A DNA stretch of 64,000 bases from NCBI GenBank assembly GCA_002633005.1, contig NMRA01000459.1, forward strand, positions 1-64,000, read 5' to 3'. Both the position numbers and the translations under genes were made by a program. The number at the start of each line of letters is the position of its first letter. Position 1 is the stretch's first letter. Of the stretch, positions 23,599 through 36,508 are shown one piece after another. The notes beneath the pieces are model-generated. The model saw only the letters and a list, made by a program, of their open reading frames with translations. It was not told the DNA's origin and did not search any database. The stretch comes from Phoronis australis. Lineage: Eukaryota > Phoronida > Phoronidae.

Positions 23599-25303
23599 AG
23601 GAGAATGTCACCCAAAAAACAACCTATTTGTATCAATTTAGATCGAGTAGTTCTACTCGATAACTGCACGTTCGGTTGCGTTACCTGACACCTGACGGCA
23701 GACGGAAGTGTTGAAATTATCCAATGACGTAACTGGTTTCAAACGCAGTCTGTTCAGAGGTTCACAACACGGGTTAGTGGTGTCAGCTTATCGCTTGAAT
23801 TCATCGTTTAACACCAATAAATCATCAAACTTCGATGTAAAACCCTTAAAAATACACCGAGTTCTTATAAAAACGTATTGTTTCATTTCCCTGTTACGTA
23901 TTTACTGGTATTTGGACACACCGTAGCCTACAAAGTTCGGCAAGGTCCGTAGCAGGATTTGGGGTCTGTTCGGAGATAAAATCGAAGTATTCTTCCGTGA
24001 AACACAGACAGGAGAACCTAGATCTGTGTTGTTTATACTTATGATTTTTAGTTCTAAACACACAAAACGCTTGTTATCCCGGCTAGTGGCTCGGAACCCG
24101 ATCACTAGGCCCGGCGTCGTGACCGCTGACTCAGTGACTCGTTGTCCCGGAGAGTGGCTCGGAACCCGAACAGGCCCGTCGCGGCCGGCGGGACTGGCAC
24201 GAACATAAACCAGCTTGAGTTGGAAACTAAATCTCCTGCAGTCACGAAATGACTATAACAGTGATCCAAAGAAATAATGTGCACTTAATTATTTATGTGA
24301 ATTAGCCACGAAACTGAAAATCTACTTGCTTCGGGGGCCTCGAAGTCGGGTTCCCCTTCTACAGACCGTCAGGGCAAAGGTTGTACAGTAACAATGATTT
24401 GAATAATGTATTTGTATTTCTGAATAAAAATTCCCCTAACATGTGACCATAGCATATAAAATCGAGTAGGCCTAATTGTTTCGCAACAGCTTTCTGTCAG
24501 CAAACACCGAATTACATGTAGCATGCGCTCACACGGCCTCGGTGCCCGGCATCAAAGGCCGGTAACGCAGTGGTTTATTCATTGCTGGCTTCTCAAAACA
24601 TTTGCACTCACGAGCACTCCAAGGCCTTACATATTGTATCTAATGAGACAGACTTTGTTTCAGTTTCATATAAGCATTGTTTAGGATGAGAATAATTCGT
24701 TTTGAAACAGAACGCAGAATAATAAACGTCTGCATGGCAACTCGCCTGGCGCCAATCCCGACTTAGTCAAGAGCTCATCCGACGAAGACTTCACGGGTCG
24801 CGTCGTTAGGTTTCACAGGCAATCAGTTCGAACCGGAATACACTGATCAAGAAATACTAGAGAGAACTTGCACAGGCAACGGAACGCATGGATAGTTCCG
24901 GCTTTGGTAAGCCGGAATTCGTCAGAGAAATCACTGTCGACGAAATGCCGGCCACAGACACGGAGATGTTTCACGGCCTCGTGCTTGCTATTAACAGCGT
25001 ACCTTTCATTTTTCACTACCGCGAGCCACTTCCTAAGCATTTCGGGCTCTCGAGAAAGTCGAAAAAAACGCTATACCCGCTTTCTTCGCAGCTTCATAAT
25101 TCAGACAAGTGCGAACGATGCACCGCAATATAGCGGCATTCACTCTGCAGACGAACCACTGACGTCGCTGCGTCGTTTCTCACCTTCCTCACAGGTTAAC
25201 GCGACACCTCTCGGCAAGGTGAGGTCGACCGTATAAGAGGTGGTTTGGATATAGCCCTATTAAGACGGTAAAAAAGACTAATTAAATCAGGTGGCATTCT
25301 CCT
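23599..25303 (-). mobile_element. Kolobok-like TTAA element A with THAP remnant
   Basis: A 1,705-bp element bounded by TTAA at 23595-23598 and 25304-25307. The inverted termini are AGGAGAATGTCACC and AGGAGAATGCCACC (one mismatch in 14). A THAP-type zinc finger lies near the right end, reading inward on the minus strand. A TTAA target site plus a THAP domain is the known combination for the Kolobok superfamily; piggyBac also uses TTAA but lacks THAP. No catalytic domain is recognisable, so it looks internally deleted. The superfamily is inference. Confidence 0.72.
24840..25125 (-). pseudogene. THAP zinc-finger domain, frameshifted (element A)
   Basis: DNA-binding domain of a probable transposase. 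In sense direction, one frame reads RCIVRTCLNYEAAKKAGIAFF from about 25125 and then shifts at a run of seven T (25068-25062) into RLSREPEMLRKWLAVVKN...VCGRHFVDSDF. This gives the THAP C2CH layout: two Cys at the start (C-x3-C), an invariant-type Trp in LRKW, and the C-x2-H pair in VCGRHF. The C-terminal AVPT box is degraded to TIHAF. One base too many in the T run breaks the frame; this could be real decay or a homopolymer sequencing error. No continuation into a transposase core was seen. Confidence 0.75.
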
Positions 25304-25307
25304 TTAA

Positions 25308-26676
25308 TTCAACTGTGTGTACGCTTAACGGAAGGAGGATTCCGTTTTCACGACGAATTCGACGTGGCTTTCTAATTGAAAGTGCCAAGAAAGACTTCGC
25401 ATCGGCAACTTAGGATATCTCAAACCTTATTCATAGAAATTATCCATTTTTACAATATTTCACATGTCTTGCAAAATACCTTATCTTCATTCTCGGGAAA
25501 CTTCAAATACGAAATTTATGCCGTGGAGCAAAAAAAAAAAAGATTTTGCAGAAACACCTTGGAACCACACAACTGCGTGGAAATTTGTTTACTAGTGTTC
25601 GCGCGAAGGGAAAACCTTATGGTTACCACAATGTTTCTCCTTATGATAAAAGCGCACATGTGCTCACAGTCAGTTACATTTTCCTTGTAAGGGAAATATG
25701 GCATACTAAATAAGGAGACGTGCTTTGCCTTTTGGGAGAAAAATCGATAAAGTGGCGAGCAGTTGACAGATCGTATTTTGAAATTTGAAACTAAAATAAA
25801 ACACTTTGATAAGAACAGAAATTAAAAATCTTTACGAACAAATCCTAAAAATACCTGATGAGCAGGTTCATTTCTGTTTCACTGGCAGCGAATCATTTTC
25901 AATATTGCAATTTAGTTTACTTATCGCGTTCCAGACCTCTTTAACGATTCTGTTGTGTCCATGAAGTCAATACTGTATACCGCTGTAAGCTGATTGGTCG
26001 AGAATCGCTGCAAATAATGAATGGCAAAGGAAAGTAAATTGCACTGACAATTTGGTGTTCAAAAATACACGTATCTCAAGTGCCGAATTTGCACTTTGTC
26101 GGCTGGTCAAGTATTGCGTGCATTAAAAAAGTATCTACAAAAACATATAATTTAACTAAAGAAAGTATAGATTTTCTGATTTCAGAAAGCCTGTAGGATC
26201 TGATTTGAGCTACAAACTGTTAAAAACTCCAAATTTCAAGTAAAAAGTCGAGATTTCGAGGTTTAATGCTGGGGTCCATATAAGATTCCGCAGTCATCCA
26301 CTAAAACCGCAATATACTCCAGCAGAGAATAATAAGACACTTATCTTGAGTTCATAATATGCTCGAGCATACGATTGTTTACCCGATTACTTTCTTATCC
26401 TGGTCTGCTCTAGTGACCTCCGCGTCAATGCGCTATACGTGTACGTTCGGATCTGAACTCAAAATTTAGAGTGTTCACTTAATAAAATTTTGAGTTTTTA
26501 GTTGAGCTTGTACCTTGAATCTAGATTTCAAGTGAGACCTTGGAATTTTCAATGGCTTTTAGGTGTTTCAAAAATGGTCATATCATACTCACAGTAGTCC
26601 GGGCTCTGAGAAAAAGGGGTCTCCGGTATGTGGAGAATAACTTCAAGAGAAATTATAATTCATGCCCGTCTCTATT
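25308..26676. repeat. Unclassified repeat, copy 1 (core 25610-25945)
   Basis: Directly right of element A. The core is shared in the same orientation with 61398-61755; both carry TGGTTACCACA, CTCACAGTCAGTT, AAATAAGGAGACGTGCTTTGCCTT and GCGAGCAGTTGACAG in order. No protein domain, TIR or tail was recognised. From 25950 to 26676 nothing identifiable was seen. Confidence 0.6.
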
Positions 26677-27182
26677 GGCCGTTTCACACTGACTTAACAC
26701 CGGTCTGAGCGGAGAGCCGACGTAAACTGCGAAGTTAACTAAACCGTTCATACTGGCTTCGGTAGTTAACGGACATTGAAGTACACGGTAGGTGACGCCG
26801 TTGCCATCGAAGTAATCGCAAAGTAGCGCTGCACGGTATTTTTTCTTTCAATGTGACAATTTGAGAACATTTACATGTGCTAATTGACATAAAACTTATT
26901 TTTAATTACGTTGGTGATTATTTGAGCAAAATATAATAACTAGCGACTACACTACCCTTTAATTGTTGACGATAACAGTGCCACCTGGTGATAACGTCGA
27001 TGGGACCGAAGTTGACCGTTCATACTGCACAGCAGCGTCGACGCTCCGCTGTTAAATCCATCTGTTTAGTGCAAAGTTAACTGGCGCTGTGTTAACTTCG
27101 ATCCAGGACCGAAGTTAACCGTTCATACTGACTGCAACTCCCCCCAATATGTCATCGACGCGTCGAGGTTAGTATGAAAGGC
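26677..27182 (+). mobile_element. TIR MITE 'GGCCxTTCA', intact copy
   Basis: About 506 bp with inverted ends GGCCGTTTCACACTGAC and GGCCTTTCATACTAAC (read inward). The interior has several mirrored GAAGTTAAC motifs. Both halves are found, reverse complemented, at 54773-55077 and 57200-57422. The flanks ATT and TTA do not give a clear target duplication, so the superfamily is left open. Confidence 0.75.
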
Positions 27183-27699
27183 CCTTATAAGAAGCTTGAC
27201 GGTAAAAGCAGAAATATTAATAGCGTTACGTCTTTACTAAATGTTTTTATTACATGACGAAGTTCAACACGACAAAATTAACAGTCTACTGAAGCTTCAA
27301 AGCACTAAACTAAAACTAATCAAGGAATTTTCATGAGTTAATTTATCGTCAGTGGTTGAAAGACAAATTAAAGTAGGTCTACCTAGACTGTGGATCCTTC
27401 ATTGTATTGTATGTTAATTTTTTCATTTTTTCTTTTCTAGTGGGAAGTGATCAAAGGTAAGATCACAATGAACTCTGGTGTTGCCGTTACTGAACGAGAC
27501 ATATTTATTAGGGGGAGAATTTGAAGAGGTCTTCGTTAGTTTATGAGAACGGACCCTTTGTAGTCGACGATTTTGACGTCAGTTTTGGCGACCTCAGATT
27601 TCGTTTGGCGGCCTGGAATTTCCGCTAAGTCGCCAAATATAACTTGTCGTCAAGTTTGGCGTCGAGCACTGAATTCCATAAATTTTTGATGGACAGAAT

Positions 27700-29090
27700 T
27701 AAAGGTATACTTTGTAAACTCTTGAACTGCATCTTTTCACCCGGTACTTTTCCTGAAAACTGATGTAATTTTATCTTTTATTTGAAACTGGTAATGCAGA
27801 AGAACTTCGGAATTATAAAGCTACACTGCTGAATGTTACAAGCAAAATTATCGCTTCAGTCTTGAATAGAAGATTAACAACGTGGGTATATGAAAAGTAA
27901 TTATTGGTAGAACAACCATCTGGCTTAATAGAAAAGTATTCACTGATATATGACATTTTTATTCTTCACAGTTTGGTTAAAAATATTTACCAAGACTACA
28001 GTGAAAATTATATTATTGTCCTTATATCGACTTCAGCAAGGCATTTGAGTCGATAAATATAACAATTTGTTCTATACACTAATACCAAAAGATGTGGTTG
28101 GACAACTTAGTCTTAAGAGTTCTACAGACCGTGTTTTCAACTGTTAATCAAGGTGCTAGACTATTGAATTATGAATAACATGTGAAGCTTTTGATTATAA
28201 GACTGGAGTCAGACAAGGTTACACAATAAGCCTACCATAATGGTTCTCTTTGTATATAAACGAACTTCTGATTACTATGTCATGGTGTCATGGGCGCATC
28301 CGGTGGGGGGAGGAGGGTGCTCGGGGGCTCGAACGAGCCCCCAATTTGGTCCGTTTCAGTGAAACAAAAAGTCCGAGTAAACGAGACAAAAGGTCCACAA
28401 AGTCCACAGGAATTCGGTGCAGATATACAACTCGTAGGCCTGAACGTAGTGGGCCCGTCCTCGTTAAGATTTTCAGTAAAAGGTCCGAAAAATTCGAGCC
28501 CCCCTGTATTTTAGGCTAGGTGCGCGCATGCGTGACAACTGGAAGGAGAAATGGTGTTCAAATAGAACCCGCCATTGAAAATGTGTTTTTATTACTACGT
28601 GCCTGTCGTGTCACTCTAGTCGGTGACTCCATTGATGAGTTACCAGTAGACAATTGGATGTTGTGGCTGCAAAATTAATTTTTTTTATTTAAATTGAAAT
28701 ATGCCCGTAAAAATCCAGAAAGTAAACATTGTTGATTTCAAGAAAGGCAGACAGTTGAATATAACATAAAATGGTATTGCAGAGGCACCGAGTTGAACTT
28801 AGAATTGCATTCACTATAATATTTAGGGAATGAGATAGACGAGATGCAGGACACTTGCGCAAAAGGCAAGCAAAGCATTACATTTGGTGAAACATTTTCT
28901 ATGTCAAATGGGATTTAGTAGAAACGCGTTCCTACCCTTTAAATTGTTTTACGGTACGATAGTACCCATGTTGTTTTACGGAGCAGAAATAGGGGGATTA
29001 GCCATAGGTAAGGAATTGACAACGTTGAAACAAAATTTTGAAAATGGTTACTGTTTGCTGGTATTATGACGACCAACGTCATTGCAAAGG
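27700..29090 (+). mobile_element. Decayed LINE reverse transcriptase, interrupted
   Basis: Scattered, frameshifted RT landmarks: a degraded TGVRQG-type block (YKTGVRQGYTISL) at 28197-28236, then past a nested insertion (28289-28530) the segments VNIVDFKKGRQ (about 28725) and PFKLFYGTIVPMLFYGAEI (about 28937-28993), the usual order of motif B, thumb and late RT in CR1/L2-like or RTE-like LINEs. Stops are too frequent for any function. The ends are indistinct. Confidence 0.6.
28289..28530 (+). mobile_element. MITE family 'CATGGGCGCACC', copy 2
   Basis: Starts CATGGGCGCATCC and ends GGTGCGCGCATG. It is colinear with 16124-16386, sharing the GTTTCAGTGAAACAAA and GTCCGAGTAAACGAGACAAA blocks. It interrupts the LINE remnant at 27.7-29.1 kb and so is younger. 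The two overlapping ORFs across it are artefacts. Confidence 0.78.
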
Positions 29091-29387
29091 AATATTTATC
29101 TGTCGCATATGTGCGCGGTGTTCAGGCTTGCTCGCGCACAACACTATTCAACGTAAAAAATACTCAACAGTTTTGTTCGTCTAAAGTGAATTTGTTTGCA
29201 TCACCGACTTAATTTCAAAAAATGCACAGGCCAGAACCAACAATCCAATTGAGGTCTACATCACGCGCGCTATTCCTACATCGCGGACGCAATTCCCTAT
29301 CCCACACCTAATTTTCGCGTCTCACTAACATGTTTCTTTGCTCATTCACAGCCCAACTGTGCCATCGCACATTATTCCCTGCTCACG

Positions 29388-29550
29388 CATGGGCGGCGCA
29401 GCAATGAAAAAAGTGGGGCTATAGCCCCCCAGCCCCGCCCATGTGGTGCACCGCCCATAGACCGTGGAAGACGCAGCACTGGAAAAAGTGAGGGCTATAG
29501 CTCCCCCCCCACCCCCCCAAGCCCCCTATGGTGCGCCGGCCATGTCACGG
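29388..29550 (+). repeat. Two tandem hairpin units, GGGGCTATAGCCCC type
   Basis: Two adjacent related units of about 80 bp (29390-29460 and 29462-29545). Each has GCAGCACTGGAAAAAGTG-like sequence, then a GGGCTATAGCyCCCC hairpin and a CCCCyATGGTGCrCCG segment. They resemble duplicated termini of a MITE. The proline-rich ORF reading through the second unit is not supported. Confidence 0.55.
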
Positions 29551-32500
29551 ACAAACTCGTCGATCGAGCTGCGAAATATGTTCGTGTTACCCTCACACGT
29601 TTGCTGTTTAAAAATAACGAATAAGGTATGTAATCAAATAGAAATTGTCTTGTTCACTATAATGAGAATGTCACACACGTTGTCAAATTTCATTGAAGAA
29701 ATTATCGATACTCTATCAGTAGGTATGGAAAATTAATCAAATTACTGATGGTTCATCAGTCAACGCCAGAATAACGAAAATTATATGTTACGTTTTGTTT
29801 ACTTTGAAGTACATTTAAATGACGCCATGTTGAAAGGGCGATGGCAATACTTTTTAATAAGACTGGTTTGTGCTAAAAATCATTTGTACTGATTTGAAGC
29901 AAAATGAAGTCCACAGTCTGCGAGCAGTTATTAAAGACATATATAAGAATTAATTCTGTATAACGTAAATTATTCGATGCACGGCCTTATAAGAAGGAAG
30001 ACAGCCGGTTATCGAAAGTCAGGGACTAACATTAGAAATTGCCTATAACATTGCGAAATACATAATCGGCACCGGCTGTGTGGTAGGGCTCTCTCACGGT
30101 TTATTGGCAATGGAATTTTAGAGGAAAATCTCCCGTGAGCAACTGTAAGTGTTCTTTGAAAAAAAAATCGAGTGAATCCGTTCAACTTAACGCATTTTAT
30201 CCATGCTTCTTTTGACTCCAAATAATAGGCGTCACTGGTCTGGGAGACGACGAGGCACCTCAATGCACACGGCCGTGGCAATACTTGGCATCGTGGTAGT
30301 TTGTCGGATACTAGAACATTTATGGTAGCGGTAGCGACCTAGCGGCCTACCGGCTGTGACACCGCACGAGACTCACCCATGTACGGTATAGCCATATTAC
30401 GTCATATGAAATATCTGCCACTGCCTGAAATGGTGCATTAGTCGCCTGCTTACGTAATAGACCCAATGCAAGTGAATTATCAAATTATCTTTTGTTAGAG
30501 TGAACAAACAAGCATGTGGCATAAACAAGTCCGAGTCCATTAGAAACTTCACTGACGCGCATAAACTGCGAAGAGATAAGGGGTATAGGCAACAGACAGC
30601 GTAGGCGAAAACGTTATTTCCTCTGCATGGTTTATTTACTAACCACTGCTATATACATGTATAAGTGATACAGAAGAGACATGGCATTACACACGGTGGA
30701 CAAAAGTACTAATGACTGAGTGATGGAAGTCTATTAAGTACTTCAGGTGAGTTGGCAGGTGTTTGTGAATTTCACAAGCTTAGCGCCAGAGAGGTGTTCG
30801 ATTCAAATTTCCATTCAAACGAGCAGAAACAAAAGTGAGCTAAACCGCTTGGGGTGGATACAGGATGTTACGCAAGTCTGATAATCGACGCGTGGGTGTG
30901 CATGTATGGGGCCCACCTATCACTTCTAAAGAGAGACTGATAGGAGCGTTCTTCGTCAGCCCGCACTTCCCAAGCTGAAATAAAAAGTTAAAAAACTAAT
31001 CGCAAATTGACTTTGATTTTCTAGTTAAACTTAGGTTGAAAAGAGACACAATGGCTTAGGGTGGGAAATAGCTAGTCAATACCCCAGAAGAGTAGCAGTA
31101 TTGTGGGAGTATGCTGCTGAGAAGAAACCGCCCTTGGCTTAACAAAGAGTCCGCACAAGAAGATCATTTTGTGAGAAGCTTCTGCAAAGAATTAACTACT
31201 TTCGTCATTTTTTTCGTAATCCTTTTGCAGAAGTTTTTAACTCCTACAATCAATTATTGAAAATTAACTAGTTCAGCATTGTAGTTTCGATTTCCGACAA
31301 ACTTACATAGAATGTGACACCCTTCTTTATGGAGATGCCAAGCCATAAAACGAATAATTTCGCAGGGAAATTTGTCGGTTTGGGTAGGGAAGCTAGCCGT
31401 GGTCACAAATTCGAGCGCACGTCCCGAATATAACCCTGTGAGTGCCGCCAAACCAACAGGGGCTTCCAACACACGTAAAATTGCAGACCGCCAGATGTTT
31501 TAAGTTGTGTTGTCTGGCGAACCAGACTCCTATATTGCTATTGATAGATACCTTAGGAACCGATGAATCAGCAATTATATTTTTATTCCACGTGTTGATA
31601 TTACGAATAGACGCCTGTTCACACAATCAACATTTCCGTGTCCTAATTAGTTATCAACTATCGTGGCCTAGGACAAGCTCAAGCATGCGCACTGTATGCT
31701 CCAGTGTGAAACTACATATTTCTTCTATGCTACGCTGCATGTCGCCAAAATGATCAAAACTTCTCGAAACTGTTCGAGGGTGGGCCACATGTTGCTAGAG
31801 ATTCAGGAATTCGAGCATTTTCTATCTTTGAAGGCGGAAAGAAGCTGCGCTAAAAGTATGCAGCAGGCCATCATCCAAAACGAGGTCTAGTACATCACAC
31901 GTATTGATTTGTTATTGACAAGTCAATCACATTAAGAACAGGTGCGATAATACAAAACTAGCAAATGGCTCACAACCATGCCAATAAAGCATGTTTGAAA
32001 GAGCACTACTGCATCGTGCTTCAGTCACAAAAGGATAATTATTTCACAACGATGCACCCTTTAAGTAAGAACTTAGCAAACGAACAGACTACTGACGTCA
32101 TCGAATCATCAACGCCTCCAGGTTTATTGTAAACTTCTACTCTTTTTTAACCCAATGTATTGCTATGATCGTTCCCTTGGAATAGAAGAAAGTCACCGAG
32201 TATTTCGTTGCTTATAGTTGAACGGAGTCAATTCTATTCAGTGGCAACATGATGCAAGTCGATTCAAAGCTTTCAAGGGTTTTGGATAAGTCGTCTGTTT
32301 AATTGATGAATTTCCTGGGCCTAGACATTAATATCTTCTTTCTGTTAGTTTGGGATCGAAGTCCAGAGTCTAATCTTTGAACTTGAAACGAGATTAAAAT
32401 ATTTTTGTTATGTTCCGTTCTATTTTTATACCAATTTAAGATAATTGTCTATCATTTTTTGCTTTATAGTTTATCAAGGACAATATTTTGCTGATGCGGT

Positions 32501-32945
32501 GGTTCGAGCTAAGGTTGGTAAGTTAGAACAAATAGAATGTGATTAAGATGTTTATTGTAACATAAAGTAATAATGTACTAAGTGTGAATGTGGGTGTGCG
32601 TGAGAGTCAAAGCCCCGCCCCTTTTACCTTGTTCACCCTGTAAATGAAGTGTTATAAGTGTATCTTGTTGAAGAATAAAAATAGTAAAAAATACTGTACT
32701 AGTATGATAGGTGTATAAAACATTATATATTTTTCTAACATATCAAAGATGAGCGTCAAAAGAAAAACCGCCAAATGCCGAACGCACCGCCCATCCGAAG
32801 CGTGGCTGAAATAAAAAGTTTTAGTTTTGTCTCGAAATCTCGAGCTTTTATTCCAGTTTGTAGTTAAAGTCCAAGGATACGGTCTTTGACTAAAAACCTA
32901 GAACTTCATAAACTATTGTAGATTTAAGGGATACGTTCAGAGCTT
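29551..32945. other. No gene recognised
   Basis: AT-rich sequence with ORFs of up to about 100 codons, none with recognisable domains. No repeat could be delimited by eye. Confidence 0.4.
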
Positions 32946-32949
32946 TGAA

Positions 32950-33100
32950 TTGTACATTCGCCGAATTTTGGTAGCTCCACCTTTTTTATTGGACTTTTGT
33001 CTCGTTTTCTACTATTGTTTCTCTGATTCGGACCTGTTTGCCCACTTCGCCAAATTGGGGCTCGTTCGAACTGCCCGAGCCCCCTGGGTGCACGCATGAC
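32950..33100 (-). mobile_element. MITE family 'CATGGGCGCACC', partial copy 3
   Basis: Reverse complement of the left half of the family at 16124 and 28289: on the minus strand it reads CATGCGTGCACCC, GGGGGCTCGGG, AACGAGCCCCAATTTGG and GAGACAAAAGTCC in the same order. The distal end is lost or too diverged to see. Confidence 0.6.
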
Positions 33101-36100
33101 GCATCCTAGCGGATAATGTCTTGTCTGTAAACCTTCGTCATCTTAGACTCGTTCCTGTCACATGTTTTTGGTTTCTGGAGTAGTGTACCTTTACACCTTT
33201 TTCAACCCAGTTTGTCTTTATTCATTTTCGAGACCAAAATAAAACATATTTTTAATGATATGGTGCTAAATAATGAAAATGTTTATACCTTTTGCTAATT
33301 TTCCATGTGTTATATTTGTTCACATTTATGTGTTATCATGTCAATGTGTTTGTTGTTTTCGTTTATATTTGAACAATTTATTCAATTGTTGATTTATTCT
33401 TGTCGGTGTGCTTCAATTGAGAACCATAGCGTAAATAAATCGTCATCACATTTCACGTGGCAGCATTATTTTATTTAAATCTTCATGTATTTTACCCTAT
33501 GCTTTTTATTTTTATGTGGACTTTACCAAACAAACCTCTCCCTCTATATCTAGCTATGAATTAATTGAAGTGGAGATTGATAAAAGTGGACAACTAGACC
33601 CACAACCTGTTCACCATTGATCAAGTGTGTATTTTAAGGGTAGACACTTTTCCTACCTGAATTTTTGAATATAGGTGTTCATACTTACCGAGTACCTTTG
33701 TTAGACATTCGGGCATGTCCTTGCTTAGGGAATCCAGTTCTTTTTCCCGAAAGGCAATATTATTCAATTTCAAATGAAGTTCTTCCGGCTTTCACGAAAC
33801 TGACTAATTCTTATAAGTTTCTTTTGCATTTTACTCCGACTCATTTTGAGACAATTGCGCTCATCGACTAAAAACTCCCGTCCGTATCAATTTCAGCAAA
33901 GGCCAGGGGCTTTTTATGAAGCGCTGCTCAGAGGCACTTAAGCAAGGGTAAGAAAGGTCACCATTTACCAAACTAATGAGTAAAAACACATATCCTGTAT
34001 CAGTTTTGCTCGTCTCAGGTGAGTTTCCGTTTTTGAAGAAGTTAGCATCTAAAAACTGCAGCGCCACCACTCGATTTTCAAAAACAAATTGAGAACAGAA
34101 CCAACTATGCTTTTTGGGTTAAAGTCTGACAGGAGGCTCGTGTTACACGTGCTTGATGCAATGTTTCAAATCTGCCTGTACATTGAAACTGTTGGAACAT
34201 ACGATTTATGAGTACAACCTTGTAATTCTTAGAATATAATTGCGGTGCATGAGAACAGGTATGAAGCTCGTGAGAAAAGAAATGGTTTCGTCATAACAGA
34301 GCTTCGTTTGTAAGAACAACGTCTCTGGCCTGTGAGTGAGGAAGATTGCCTACTTGATGTCGCGACTTATTGTTGTTCTCTGTAGCACTGTCACTAGGTG
34401 TCGCTACTGCATGGCGTTTTACGATATATCCAGGTTTTCTGTTATACAAAACGCATGATTATTTTTATCGACTCCTCATTTGAAGTTGTTAGTAGCGCTT
34501 CAGAGAACGCTTTAGGGAAGAATACACGACAAAGTAATGCATCGCGTGGGTTTGTGGCAGCACAGCGGAGTACACTTGCTGGAGTGTGAGACTTAGTGGT
34601 AAGGCAAGATTTTGTAACTTTTCATCGAAAATAAATCAGCTTTTGTTTAATCTTTTTACGCACGCCACACTTTCCCCTTAAGTTGTCGAGTTATTAACTA
34701 GCTTATCAAATAGCAGACGTCCGTCAAGAGCCAACTTGTGTGAGTGGGTATGAGTTTCATATTTTGATCATAAAATAACCTTTGAGCTGTTCGTGGTCAA
34801 CCGACAAAATTCCCGTCATTTTCTGAACCATTATTGAAATACAAAGTTGATCAATGTCGTTGCCTTGAAATGTGAAGCAAATGTACACATATGAGGCCAT
34901 TTGCCTGTCGTTGTAGAGCTCTATCTATTGAACACTATATTTTAACATGATGGAGAGAGACCATTAGAAACGCAACCCCTGCTATTCAGATAGAAATTCA
35001 CGCTGGAAACAAAAATGCCATAATTCACTAAAATAATTGTTATCAAATGGTGAAGTTTTGTTTCAATTGTGACAGCTTAAATTCACATTTAGCAAATAAT
35101 TACCCCCCACTAGGACCCCGAGAACGTTGGCTATTTTGGAGAGGTGTTTCATAATAATACACCTCGCACGCGCACTTTAACGACTAGCTCGCAGACCCAG
35201 CTATCAGTCATTATATGTTCTATTTACATGAACACAATAAAGTATTCCCTATCTGTTTTGCAAGCTTCACAGGTATATTTACTATTCGTTGTTCGAACTG
35301 AAATTACCAAATTGCATAGGATTCTCCCGACGGCTATACTGCCTCGGCGACTGAAGCTAACCTGCATCGACAAGCAACTTAATGGGCTTGCCTGTGAAAC
35401 AACAGTGGCCTGTCAGCTCTTCTGAAACCTAGAAACTATTCTTAATTTGAACAAGGAACAATATGAAAACGATTGTATACCAGGAAGCTGTCAAAAGTTG
35501 TTTTTGACTGAAATGCGTGGGTTTGTCGTTCCTTTAAATAAAACGCAGCAACGAAAAATGGTGTAAACGTTGGTCTTGAAGTTAAAGAAATCTACTTAAG
35601 TTAACGAAGTCTTTTATTAGCGTGCAGAAATTTTTAAAATAACTTCAAGAAATGTTACATGCTTCTACTTACGTGTTGCTGGGTTACAGGCGATATCGTT
35701 TTGTTGTGAACTGAATCATCAACAGTACTGTCGTTTTTTATTTTGATAATATATTTTAAAATAGGTCTGTTTTCCTTGGTTTCTTAATTGCGTCTTTTTA
35801 AGTACTGTACCTCGTTATCTCAACACAGTCTGTTTTCAAATACCCACTGATCTCAGCTAATAAATCGTGCTTCTCACAACGTATACTTGAAGTAGTTTGG
35901 ATAAAAACACGTTTCAAACTAAATTGAATGCAAGGTCAGGGAATCGAGAGTTGGTGGCCAGGAGAGCTCACAACCCCGAGGCCCGTGGTAGTTAAGGGAG
36001 GTCGTTGGTGAAGGAGACACGGTGGAACAAAAACAAACGTTCAAGAGGATTGTGCCGGTCGTCCTCAGTTGTACAAGGATAATAACTCAGAAACCCACAA

Positions 36101-36500
36101 GGAACCCTCAAAATTTGACGGGAACTGTTTAAAAATTGCTACGTACATGTATGCGACAGTTGTTAGCTAGTATAAAGAAGAGACGACGTAGATTACGTAA
36201 CTTTGTATATTGTACATCTGCGCATAATATAAGCTGTACATAAAGGCATGTTATACAAGAAAATAATTGTTCTAAGGGTAAACAAATATTTCTGCGGCAT
36301 CCTTGCCGAAAAATAGCTGAGCAACACCCGAGAAAAAAGCGTAACATTAAAGCTTGCGGTTCCTGCTTAAACTGTAGTCCAAGAATAATTTTAGGCAAGT
36401 GCACTTTTGCCTTGAAGGAGCATTGTTGTTTAGTTCCTGATACACATTAACACAGGAACATGCAAATACATCTTCAAATTACCTATGCAGGGTTAATGCC
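33101..36500. other. No gene recognised
   Basis: AT-rich intergenic sequence with short ORFs only. CACTAGGTGTCGCTAC near 34391 also occurs, in complement, near 43020; its meaning is unclear. Confidence 0.4.
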
Positions 36501-36508
36501 CTATTTAA

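Noticed and set aside
24080-24200. GC-rich direct repeats (AGTGGCTCGGAACCCGA twice) as a possible tRNA cluster
   Set aside because: No A box or cloverleaf spacing; they are a short internal duplication within element A.
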